Assembly (NCBI GenBank): GCA_949289295.1
Contig: CASENM010000012.1
Location: 22,869-86,868 of the forward strand
Direction: 5' to 3'
Origin: an uncultured Bacteroides sp.
GTDB lineage: Bacteria; Bacteroidota; Bacteroidia; Bacteroidales; Bacteroidaceae
DNA: 64,000 nucleotides
The notes under the pieces were generated by a model. It was not told the origin of the DNA. It worked only from the letters and a program-made list of their open reading frames with translations, and made no database searches. Below, piece by piece: positions 57,242-64,000 of the stretch. A program made the position numbers and the translations under genes. Positions within the stretch are counted from its first letter, which is position 1. Each line of letters opens with the position of its first letter.

Positions 57242-58777
57242 TTATTCAAAATCGTTTTCTATCATGTTCAACATTTTGATGGTAGCCTTAATAGCCGCCT
57301 CTGTCTGATCAGCATCCAGTCCACGAGTCCGGAATTCACGATTCTCGTAATTCCAGGTAATGACAGTCTGCACAAACGCGTCAGTACGACCACCCGGAGG
57401 AATAGATACAGCATAATTTGTCAGCATCGGGAATCGGCGTCCGAGTGTACCTTTATATATTTTCCGCAAAGCACGCACAAATGCATCATACTGTCCGTCT
57501 CCGGATGAACTTTCCTGATAGGTTTTTCCATTAATTTCAATGCTCAGTGTCGCCATGGGCTTCAACCCCTGAGCCAGCGTTACAAAATAACTCAAAAGGC
57601 GAACTTTGTTTTTTCCAATGTCATGTTTTAATACGTCACTGATAATGTACGGCAAGTCCTCTTGCGTCACCATTTCTTTCCGGTCGCCCAACTCAATGAT
57701 CCGCTGAGTTACTTTCTTCATGGATTCCTCGTCAAGCTCCAACCCAAGACTTTCCAAATTTTTCCGGATATTCGCCTTACCAGAATTCTTGCCAAGCGCA
57801 TATTCTCTGACTCTGCCGAAACGTTCAGGGAGCAAATCATTACAATATAGATTATTCTTGTTGTCCCCGTCCGCATGAACTCCCGCCACCTGAGTAAACA
57901 CACTTTCGCCCACAATCGGTTTGTTAGGAGGTATCACCACTCCTGAATAGGATTCTACAACACGACTTACTTCATTCAAACGACTTTCATCAATATTTGT
58001 GACAGCGTGAAAATGATCTTTCAGAATAGCTTGTACACTGGCCAAAGGAGCATTGCCCGCACGTTCTCCCAGTCCATTGATAGTGGTATGCAATCCTTTC
58101 ACTCCGCTCAGCACAGCCGCCAGCACATTACTTACTGCCAAATCATAATCATTATGCGGATGAAAGTCAAAATGAACATCAGGATAACGCTTCCTCATTT
58201 TCCGCATGAACTCAATCACCTGCAGGGGATTTAAAATTCCCAATGTATCAGGAAGCATAAAGCGACGGATATTGCATTCCATCAATCCATCCATCAATCC
58301 GAATACATAATCGGGCGAATCTTTAATGCCATTACTCCAATCTTCCAGATACACATTTACGTCCATGTCGTGTTCGTGTGCATATTCTACCACTTGACGA
58401 ATATCATTCAGATGTTCGCCAAGTGTTTTTTTCAATTGAAAACGGCAATGTTTTTCCGACCCTTTCGTCAACAAATTGATTGTACGTCCTCCTGCATTAC
58501 GAATCCAGTCAACAGATGCATGATTGTCAACAAATCCCAGGACCTCCACCCGATGCAACAATCCTCTCCGTGCTGCCCAATCACAAATCATTTTGACAGC
58601 ACTAAACTCACCATCCGACACCCGTGCTGACGCCACCTCAATCCGGTCCACTTTTAAATCCTCAAGAAGCAGACGAGCTATCATCAGCTTTTCATGAGGA
58701 ACAAACGATACACCTGACGTCTGTTCGCCGTCGCGCAACGTAGTGTCCATGATTTCTATTTTCGGATGATTTTCCAT
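57242..58777 (-). CDS. LeuA/CimA-like acyltransferase (possible citramalate synthase)
   Basis: A 511-residue HMGL-family enzyme with the catalytic start [37 protein letters not shown] near residue 208 and GLGERAGNAPL near 240. A C-terminal LeuA-type regulatory domain carries IPPGGRTDAFVQTVI. It is a second isopropylmalate-synthase-like protein in the same operon as a canonical leuA and differs in the substrate region. Such paralogues are often citramalate synthases, which make 2-oxobutyrate for Ile from pyruvate; LeuC/D/B can then process citramalate. This is inference. The ATG at 58777 is chosen over 58816, which would overlap leuD. Confidence 0.82.
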   Translation of the reverse strand: MENHPKIEIMDTTLRDGEQTSGVSFVPHEKLMIARLLLEDLKVDRIEVASARVSDGEFSAVKMICDWAARRGLLHRVEVLGFVDNHASVDWIRNAGGRTINLLTKGSEKHCRFQLKKTLGEHLNDIRQVVEYAHEHDMDVNVYLEDWSNGIKDSPDYVFGLMDGLMECNIRRFMLPDTLGILNPLQVIEFMRKMRKRYPDVHFDFHPHNDYDLAVSNVLAAVLSGVKGLHTTINGLGERAGNAPLASVQAILKDHFHAVTNIDESRLNEVSRVVESYSGVVIPPNKPIVGESVFTQVAGVHADGDNKNNLYCNDLLPERFGRVREYALGKNSGKANIRKNLESLGLELDEESMKKVTQRIIELGDRKEMVTQEDLPYIISDVLKHDIGKNKVRLLSYFVTLAQGLKPMATLSIEINGKTYQESSSGDGQYDAFVRALRKIYKGTLGRRFPMLTNYAVSIPPGGRTDAFVQTVITWNYENREFRTRGLDADQTEAAIKATIKMLNMIENDFE

Positions 58778-58787
58778 AATCAACACC

Positions 58788-59384
58788 TTATCTGCGAGCC
58801 TGTTCAAAAGCCTCAATCTTATCTTTATTCTCTACAAGAAAATCAATGTCATCAAGTCCGTTCATCAGACAATGTTTCTTATATGCATTAATTTCAAAGG
58901 TTTCCGACTTGCCGGTTGCTTTATTAGTTATAGTCTGAGCCGGAAGATTTACTTCAACTTCCATTTTAGGATTCGCATAAACTGAATCAAAAAGTTCCTT
59001 TAAAAACCCCTCACTCACCACTACAGGAAGTATAAAATTATTCAGCTCATTATTTTTATGAATGTCCGCAAAGAAACTGGAAACCACCACACGAAAACCA
59101 TACCCGGCAATTGCCCATGCCGCATGTTCCCGACTGGAACCACTTCCGAAATTCTTTCCCGCAATCAATATCTGTCCACTATATGTGGGGTCATTCAACA
59201 CAAAACCCTTATTCAAGGATCCGTCCGGATTATATCTCCAGTCATGAAAAAGATTGTCTCCAAAGAATTTTTCTTCACGAGTAGTCGCTTTCAAAAAACG
59301 TGCCGGAATAATCTGGTCAGTATCTACATTCTCCAAAGGCAAAGGAACACAAGTACTGGTTATTATTTCAAATTTCTGTTTCAT
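58788..59384 (-). CDS. leuD: 3-isopropylmalate dehydratase small subunit
   Basis: With LeuC it isomerises 2- to 3-isopropylmalate. The 198-residue protein has VPLPLENVDTDQIIPARFLK near the N-terminus and the family's GKNFGSGSSREHAAWAIAGYG near residue 76. It lies 14 bases after leuC. Confidence 0.96.
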   Translation of the reverse strand: MKQKFEIITSTCVPLPLENVDTDQIIPARFLKATTREEKFFGDNLFHDWRYNPDGSLNKGFVLNDPTYSGQILIAGKNFGSGSSREHAAWAIAGYGFRVVVSSFFADIHKNNELNNFILPVVVSEGFLKELFDSVYANPKMEVEVNLPAQTITNKATGKSETFEINAYKKHCLMNGLDDIDFLVENKDKIEAFEQARR

Positions 59385-59398
59385 AATCTAAAAATGTA

Positions 59399-60793
59399 TC
59401 ACATTAAAGTTCTAGGATCAGTTATAACACCTGTTACGGCGGCAGCGGCGGCGGTCAACGGACTGGCCAACAATGTGCGCGCTCCAGGTCCCTGACGTCC
59501 TTCAAAATTACGGTTGCTGGTTGATACTGAATATTTGCCGGCAGGAATCTTATCATCGTTCATAGCCAAACAAGCAGAACACCCCGGCTGACGGATTTCA
59601 AATCCAGCCTCTTCCAAAATCTTGTCAATCCCTTCTTCACGAATCTGCATGTCAACCATCCATGAACCGGGCACAAGCCAAGCGATGATATCATCGGCTT
59701 TTCTCCGTCCTTTTACAATAGAAGCGAAAGCGCGGAAGTCTTCTATACGGCCATTTGTACAGGCTCCCAGAAACACATAATCAACTTTTTTACCCAACAA
59801 TTGTTCTCCCGGTTCAAATCCCATATATTTCAACGATTTCTCAAAAGAAGCTTTTTCCACATCCGTCATTCCTGCTGTTTGCGGAATATGTTCGGCAACA
59901 GCTATCCCCATTCCCGGATTAGTACCATAAGTAATCATCGGCTGAATATCAGCCGCATCATAACGCACTTCTTTATCAAATTCGGCATCATCATCACTTT
60001 TCAATGTTTTCCAATAGGCTAAAGCCTTGTCCCATTCTTCACCTTTCGGCGCATATTCCCGTCCTTTAATATATTCAAAAGTCACTTCATCAGGAGCAAT
60101 CATACCTCCTCGCGCCCCCATCTCAATGGACAAATTACATAAAGTCAGACGTCCTTCCATTGACAAGCTACGGATAGCTTCACCTGCATATTCTACAAAA
60201 TAACCGGTAGCACCGCCCGTTGTCATCTTAGACATCATATAGAGAGCAACGTCTTTAGCGGTAACCCCTTTACCTAATTTTCCATCAATCGTAATACGCA
60301 TTGTTTTCGGACGAGACTGAAGAACACATTGAGAAGCCATCACCATTTCCACTTCGCTTGTTCCAATACCGAAAGCCACAGCCCCCATCGCTCCATGAGT
60401 GGAAGTATGTGAGTCACCGCATACTATAGTCATACCAGGCAAAGTCAATCCACGTTCCGGCCCGACCACATGGATGATTCCGTTCCGTTTATCCATCATC
60501 CCAAAATGAGTCAATCCGAAATCAGTGGCATTCTTAGCCAACGTATCAACCTGCGCCTTTGACACAGGATCTTGAATCGGCTTGTCCTGATCATGAGTCG
60601 GAGTATTATGATCCGGCATACAGTAAATACGTTCCGGACGAAAACACTTCAAACCACGGGCACGCATTCCGGCAAATGCCTGCGGACTCGTTACCTCGTG
60701 ACAATACAAACGGTCTATATATAATTGGGTAGGCCCGTCCTCTATATTCTGCACTACATGTGCATCCCATATTTTATCAAATAAAGTATTCAT
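59399..60793 (-). CDS. leuC: 3-isopropylmalate dehydratase large subunit
   Basis: Iron-sulfur subunit of isopropylmalate isomerase, 464 residues. It has [20 protein letters not shown] near residue 130, and the 4Fe-4S Cys are in [14 protein letters not shown] near 340 and [13 protein letters not shown] near 400. The Ala-rich end ([10 protein letters not shown]) comes from a GC-rich GCN run and is normal for the family. The ATG at 60793 is chosen ([14 protein letters not shown]); the in-frame ATG at 60835 lies inside leuA. Confidence 0.96.
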   Translation of the reverse strand: MNTLFDKIWDAHVVQNIEDGPTQLYIDRLYCHEVTSPQAFAGMRARGLKCFRPERIYCMPDHNTPTHDQDKPIQDPVSKAQVDTLAKNATDFGLTHFGMMDKRNGIIHVVGPERGLTLPGMTIVCGDSHTSTHGAMGAVAFGIGTSEVEMVMASQCVLQSRPKTMRITIDGKLGKGVTAKDVALYMMSKMTTGGATGYFVEYAGEAIRSLSMEGRLTLCNLSIEMGARGGMIAPDEVTFEYIKGREYAPKGEEWDKALAYWKTLKSDDDAEFDKEVRYDAADIQPMITYGTNPGMGIAVAEHIPQTAGMTDVEKASFEKSLKYMGFEPGEQLLGKKVDYVFLGACTNGRIEDFRAFASIVKGRRKADDIIAWLVPGSWMVDMQIREEGIDKILEEAGFEIRQPGCSACLAMNDDKIPAGKYSVSTSNRNFEGRQGPGARTLLASPLTAAAAAVTGVITDPRTLM

Positions 60794-60810
60794 GTGTTTC
60801 GCTTTAATAT

Positions 60811-62307
60811 TTACTTTTTGAACTTGTTGATACAATCAATATATGCTTCTACAGAAGCTGCAATAATATCTGTATTTGCACCGAATCCGTAATACATCTG
60901 TCCGTCATACTCTACCTGCATATGCACCTTTCCCACGTCATCACTTCCTTTGCTGATGGCCTGGATCGTAAACTCCTTCAAAGTCATTTGCCTGCGGATT
61001 ATCTGCTTGACAGCTTTTATGGCCGCATCCACAGGTCCATTCCCGGTAGCTGCCGCTTCAAAATGCTCGCCACTGATATTCAACCCCAAACTAGCGACAG
61101 ACCGGACTCCTACACCACTGGTCACCTGCAAATATTCCAACTTAATATGATGATTCACGTTACGGTCTGCACCGGCCAATACTAAAATATCATCATCTGT
61201 AATATCCTTCTTTTTATCTGCCAGTTTCAAGAAATCCTCATATACTTTATCCAGCTTCTCCTGACCCATTTCGACCCCCAACACATGAAGACGATGTTTC
61301 AAAGCCGCACGCCCGCTTCGAGCCGTCAAGACAATGGCATTGTCATCTATTCCCACATCTTTCGGGTCAATAATCTCATAAGTATGGACATTCTTTAAAA
61401 CGCCATCCTGATGTATTCCCGACGAATGCGCAAAAGCATTACGCCCTACAATCGCCTTGTTCGGCTGGACAGGCATATTCATCAAACTGGACACCATACG
61501 GCTAGTAGGATAAATCTTCTGTGTGTTGATATTCGTTTCAATACCAATATCTCTATGACACTTGAAAATCATGGCAATCTCTTCAAGTGCTGTATTTCCG
61601 GCACGCTCACCTATACCATCGATTGTCACTTCCACTTGACGTGCTCCATTCAATACCCCATTGACCGTATTGGCAGTAGCCATCCCCAAATCATTATGAC
61701 AATGCGTAGAAATAATAGCCTTGTCAATTCCGTCCACATGCTCCACAAGATATTTAATTTTTGCCCCGTATTCTTCCGGCAGACAATATCCTGTAGTATC
61801 AGGAATATTGACAACGGTAGCTCCAGCCTTAATGACAGCTTCTATCACCTGTGCCAAATATTCATTGTCTGTCCGTCCCGCGTCTTCCGCATAAAACTCT
61901 ACATCATCCACATATCTGCGCGCATATTTCACGGCTGCTACCGCACGCTCTATAATTTCTTCACGCGTAGAATTGAATTTATATTTAATATGCGAATCAG
62001 ACGTACCGATTCCTGTATGAATCCGTTTATGCTTGGCAAATTTCAATGCCTCCGCAGCCACATCGATATCTTTCTGCACCGCACGAGTCAACGCGCAAAT
62101 AGTCGGCCACGTCACAGCTTTCGATATTTCGATTACTGAATTAAAATCTCCCGGACTGGAAACTGGAAAACCAGCTTCAATCACATCTACCCCTAAAGCC
62201 TCCAACTGCTTGGCCACCTGAATTTTTTCAACCGTATTCAATTGGCAACCAGGAACTTGTTCCCCATCACGCAACGTGGTGTCAAAAATAAACAATCTTT
62301 CACTCAT
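60811..62307 (-). CDS. leuA: 2-isopropylmalate synthase
   Basis: First committed enzyme of Leu synthesis: acetyl-CoA plus 2-oxoisovalerate. The 498-residue protein has the catalytic [37 protein letters not shown] near residue 203, [13 protein letters not shown] near 233 and a C-terminal allosteric domain ending [20 protein letters not shown]. First structural gene of the operon leuA-leuC-leuD-cimA-like-leuB. Its 5' untranslated region contains a leader peptide and attenuator, so expression is probably controlled by charged Leu/Ile tRNA. Confidence 0.97.
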   Translation of the reverse strand: MSERLFIFDTTLRDGEQVPGCQLNTVEKIQVAKQLEALGVDVIEAGFPVSSPGDFNSVIEISKAVTWPTICALTRAVQKDIDVAAEALKFAKHKRIHTGIGTSDSHIKYKFNSTREEIIERAVAAVKYARRYVDDVEFYAEDAGRTDNEYLAQVIEAVIKAGATVVNIPDTTGYCLPEEYGAKIKYLVEHVDGIDKAIISTHCHNDLGMATANTVNGVLNGARQVEVTIDGIGERAGNTALEEIAMIFKCHRDIGIETNINTQKIYPTSRMVSSLMNMPVQPNKAIVGRNAFAHSSGIHQDGVLKNVHTYEIIDPKDVGIDDNAIVLTARSGRAALKHRLHVLGVEMGQEKLDKVYEDFLKLADKKKDITDDDILVLAGADRNVNHHIKLEYLQVTSGVGVRSVASLGLNISGEHFEAAATGNGPVDAAIKAVKQIIRRQMTLKEFTIQAISKGSDDVGKVHMQVEYDGQMYYGFGANTDIIAASVEAYIDCINKFKK

Positions 62308-62345
62308 AGTTTATCGTCTTTAATACTGTTAGCTTCCTATCAAAT

Positions 62346-62422
62346 AAAAAGCCTTTCACACACGGAAGTGAGAAAGGCTCTGTATCTATTTGTCTACCCG
62401 GCTATACACACGTCCCACTTCC
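62346..62422 (-). promoter_or_regulatory. Transcription attenuator of the leu operon
   Basis: On the minus strand a terminator stem AGCCTTTC.. with ..GAAAGGCT (plus coordinates 62350-62379) is followed by TTTTT (62346-62350). GGAAGTGGG inside the leader ORF (62422 down to 62414) can pair with CTCACTTCC in the terminator's 5' arm and loop (62372 down to 62364), nine pairs with one G-U. This antiterminator excludes the terminator. It lies just after the Leu/Ile codons, so a stalled ribosome would favour readthrough into leuA. Confidence 0.85.
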
Positions 62423-62485
62423 TACTGGTTTTTCCAATAGAATAATCAGACCGTTTAGCAAAATATGGATAAACAACGTATTCAT
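62402..62485 (-). CDS. Leu/Ile-rich leader peptide of the leu operon
   Basis: A 27-codon ORF between the leu promoter and the attenuator. Residues 4-17 (LFIHILLNGLIILL) hold six Leu and four Ile, and the peptide ends in a short polar tail with two Val (EKPVGSGTCV). It has the position and composition of a leader peptide that senses branched-chain aminoacyl-tRNA. Use of several Leu codons (TTG, CTA, CTG) suggests sensing of more than one tRNA-Leu. Confidence 0.87.
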   Translation of the reverse strand: MNTLFIHILLNGLIILLEKPVGSGTCV

Positions 62486-62507
62486 GTCTCTATTTATTTT
62501 TCGGATG

Positions 62508-62537
62508 CAAAGGTATTGTTTTTTTTCGAACAACAAA
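62508..62537 (-). promoter_or_regulatory. Promoter of the leu operon (TTTG, 18 bp, TACCTTTG)
   Basis: On the minus strand the -33 box TTTG (62537-62534) is 18 bp from the -7 box TACCTTTG (62515-62508). It precedes the leader start codon by 22 bases. Beyond it, bases 62538-62642 are AT-rich and show no feature. Confidence 0.72.
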
Positions 62538-62642
62538 ACAAAACAGTAATTTTTTAGAATTTAAAAATTATAATTTGTCACATATTAATGGCGATAATCT
62601 TCCTTCTATCATTTATTAATATAATAGCCGACAAAATATAAA

Positions 62643-63812
62643 TCAATTAGGAATACGTAATTCGTGGAGACAAGCTTCCACCTCACTGTTACTTCCCATA
62701 TGCTTCCCCATATCATCAGATAATTTCACACATTCCCTCCACTCCTGATTGGCATTCATTTTGCAACGTGAAAGTTTCATTACTATATTTGAAGGCTTAT
62801 AACCGGTATCATTAGTAAGATTTGTACCAATACCGAAAGAGCATTTGATTTTTCCTTTACAATAATTGAAAATCTGAAGTGCCTTTTCAAAGTCAAGAGC
62901 ATTACTGAAAATGATTGTTTTATTAGATGGATCAATTCCCAATTCTTTATACCTGGCAATCAAACGATCGACAAAATCATACTCATTGCCAGAATCACAA
63001 CGTACCCCATCAAACAGCTTGGCTTGTTTCCTGCTAAAATTATTCAAAAAAGAGTCAGAGGTATAGGTATCGGACAAAGCTGTTCCTAAATCACCGTCAT
63101 ATACATTTACCCAGTTTTCCAAAGCCATATAATTGGCATGCTTATAACCGAATTGGGCACCGTGGAACATGAACCACTCATGAGGATGTGTACCCATAGG
63201 CAACATATTATATTTCATGGCCAGATGACAATTAGAACTGCCTGTACAATATAGTGCATACTTTTTTAAATAAGCTACAACTTTATCCTGCACCTCAAAC
63301 GAAAAACGCCGACGCGTTCCAAACTCAGAAAAAGGCATCTGATTACGATTAGAGATTTCTACTTTTTCCGCCAACCGACCCATCCAATCATTATCATCTG
63401 GCACACGATTCATAAACTGATTTCGTATTTCAGATACAATAGCCAACAATGGCACCTCATACAAGGTTACTTTATATAAGAAGTCTGTCACCTCAATATG
63501 CAGATGTCTTTCTTTATCTACAAATACATCTACCTTATCCGGATCAAACCGAAAGGAGGAAAGCCACTCCCAATAAACCCGAGGAAGAAAACGACAATGA
63601 GCATACATATACTCCAGCTCATCCTCTTGCAATACGACCAATCTTAAATTTTGGATTTCGTTTTTCAACGCTTCTAAAAATCCAGCCGTACACTCCGTTT
63701 CATCTCTATCTTTAAAAGAAAATGTTCCCACCGCATAGGGAAAAAGTTTAATATAAGCATACGAAGTCGTAAACTTATATAAATCAGTGTCTAAAATCGT
63801 TTTTATAATCAT
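62643..63812 (-). CDS. pncB: Nicotinate phosphoribosyltransferase
   Basis: Converts nicotinate and PRPP to nicotinate mononucleotide in NAD salvage. The 389-residue protein begins MIIKTILDTDLYKFTTSYAY, has EFGTRRRFSFEVQ near residue 165, GTHPHEWFMFHGAQFGYKH near 205, and the PRPP-binding region DGVRCDSGNEYDF near 268 and SFGIGTNLTNDTG near 325. The ATG at 63812 matches the family N-terminus; ATG at 63830 adds six residues. It is transcribed away from the rRNA operon and is AT-rich. Confidence 0.95.
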   Translation of the reverse strand: MIIKTILDTDLYKFTTSYAYIKLFPYAVGTFSFKDRDETECTAGFLEALKNEIQNLRLVVLQEDELEYMYAHCRFLPRVYWEWLSSFRFDPDKVDVFVDKERHLHIEVTDFLYKVTLYEVPLLAIVSEIRNQFMNRVPDDNDWMGRLAEKVEISNRNQMPFSEFGTRRRFSFEVQDKVVAYLKKYALYCTGSSNCHLAMKYNMLPMGTHPHEWFMFHGAQFGYKHANYMALENWVNVYDGDLGTALSDTYTSDSFLNNFSRKQAKLFDGVRCDSGNEYDFVDRLIARYKELGIDPSNKTIIFSNALDFEKALQIFNYCKGKIKCSFGIGTNLTNDTGYKPSNIVMKLSRCKMNANQEWRECVKLSDDMGKHMGSNSEVEACLHELRIPN

Positions 63813-63911
63813 AATTGATAATATTTTCAATTTAGATTATAAAAATACAATTTATTTTTCATAAGGAAGAATTGTTTCCATACTAAATCGGACCAAGGAT
63901 AAATGTCACCC

Positions 63912-63950
63912 ATAAAAAAAGTCCCCCCGTCCTTCATCGGACGGGGGGAC
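63912..63950 (-). terminator. Terminator of the rRNA operon
   Basis: Perfect 12-bp GC-rich stem (GTCCCCCCGTCC at 63921-63932 with GGACGGGGGGAC at 63939-63950) followed on the minus strand by seven T. It lies just downstream of the 5S rRNA 3' end. Confidence 0.9.
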
Positions 63951-63961
63951 CCTCAGCAAAT

Positions 63962-64000
63962 ACGGCGGCGACCTACTCTCCCACAAGGAATGCAGTACCA
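63962..64000 (-). rRNA. rrf: 5S ribosomal RNA, 3' end only
   Basis: The minus strand reads TGGGAGAGTAGGTCGCCGCC near the 5S 3' end, with GGTACTGCATTCC just before it, the conserved last helix of bacterial 5S rRNA. The rest of the gene and the rRNA operon lie beyond the window. Confidence 0.92.

Noticed and set aside
59399-59460. Poly-Ala run at the LeuC C-terminus considered as a repeat expansion or frameshift
   Set aside because: An [10 protein letters not shown]-like end is normal for LeuC and the length is right.

Overview
The window looks like chromosomal core DNA of a Bacteroidaceae member (Bacteroides/Phocaeicola-like; order Bacteroidales). Supporting signs are many promoters with the Bacteroidetes -7 element TAnnTTTG (four with a TTTG -33 box 18-19 bp upstream), near absence of Shine-Dalgarno sequences, a single-chain PurL, lipoproteins with Bacteroidetes-type signal peptides, the carboxynorspermidine branch of polyamine synthesis, and family members such as DUF4924, DUF4348 and META-domain lipoproteins. 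No phage, insertion sequence, CRISPR array or tRNA was seen. The right edge cuts into the 3' end of a 5S rRNA gene, so an rRNA operon lies just beyond the window on the minus strand.

Layout. 0-7 kb: end of a TonB-dependent receptor, a CstA-family transporter, then a minus-strand run LysE exporter - DUF4924 - rfbD - prfC. 7-20 kb: a lactonase lipoprotein whose 3' end has run into the remnant of an outer-membrane beta-barrel gene, purL, ilvE, a large GH2 beta-galactosidase, purT and a META lipoprotein. 20-30 kb: carboxynorspermidine synthase, bcp-recA, a secreted HExxH protein, an amidase/TlpA pair, an XRE-cupin regulator with an acyl-CoA synthetase, a broken arginase and a GH18 lipoprotein. 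30-36 kb: a TPR protein and the aromatic operon pheA - aminotransferase - DAHP synthase/chorismate mutase - tyrA. 36-54 kb: GH10-like hydrolase, uvrA, a small orphan protein, an AmgK/RapZ-C fusion with a MurU-like partner, LptD, HD hydrolase, NamZ-type muramidase, and DUF4348 - murB - MBL hydrolase, pheS and an MFS carrier. 54-64 kb: two hypotheticals, the operon leuA-leuC-leuD-cimA-like-leuB, and pncB.

The most interesting signals are regulatory. Two amino-acid operons are each preceded by a promoter, a short ORF and a rho-independent terminator with an alternative antiterminator pairing. The aromatic operon has a Phe/Tyr-rich leader peptide (31665-31754) and the leucine operon a Leu/Ile-rich leader peptide (62402-62485, minus). 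In both, the antiterminator arm lies inside the leader ORF just after the control codons. This is the classical ribosome-stalling attenuation design, built independently twice in one Bacteroidales window.

Other points are a peptidoglycan-recycling theme (NamZ, AmgK/RapZ-C fusion, MurU-like, MurB, amidase), two families of dispersed palindromes (one with four copies, three of them between convergent genes), and two gene remnants (arginase and outer-membrane barrel) that show small-scale genome decay.
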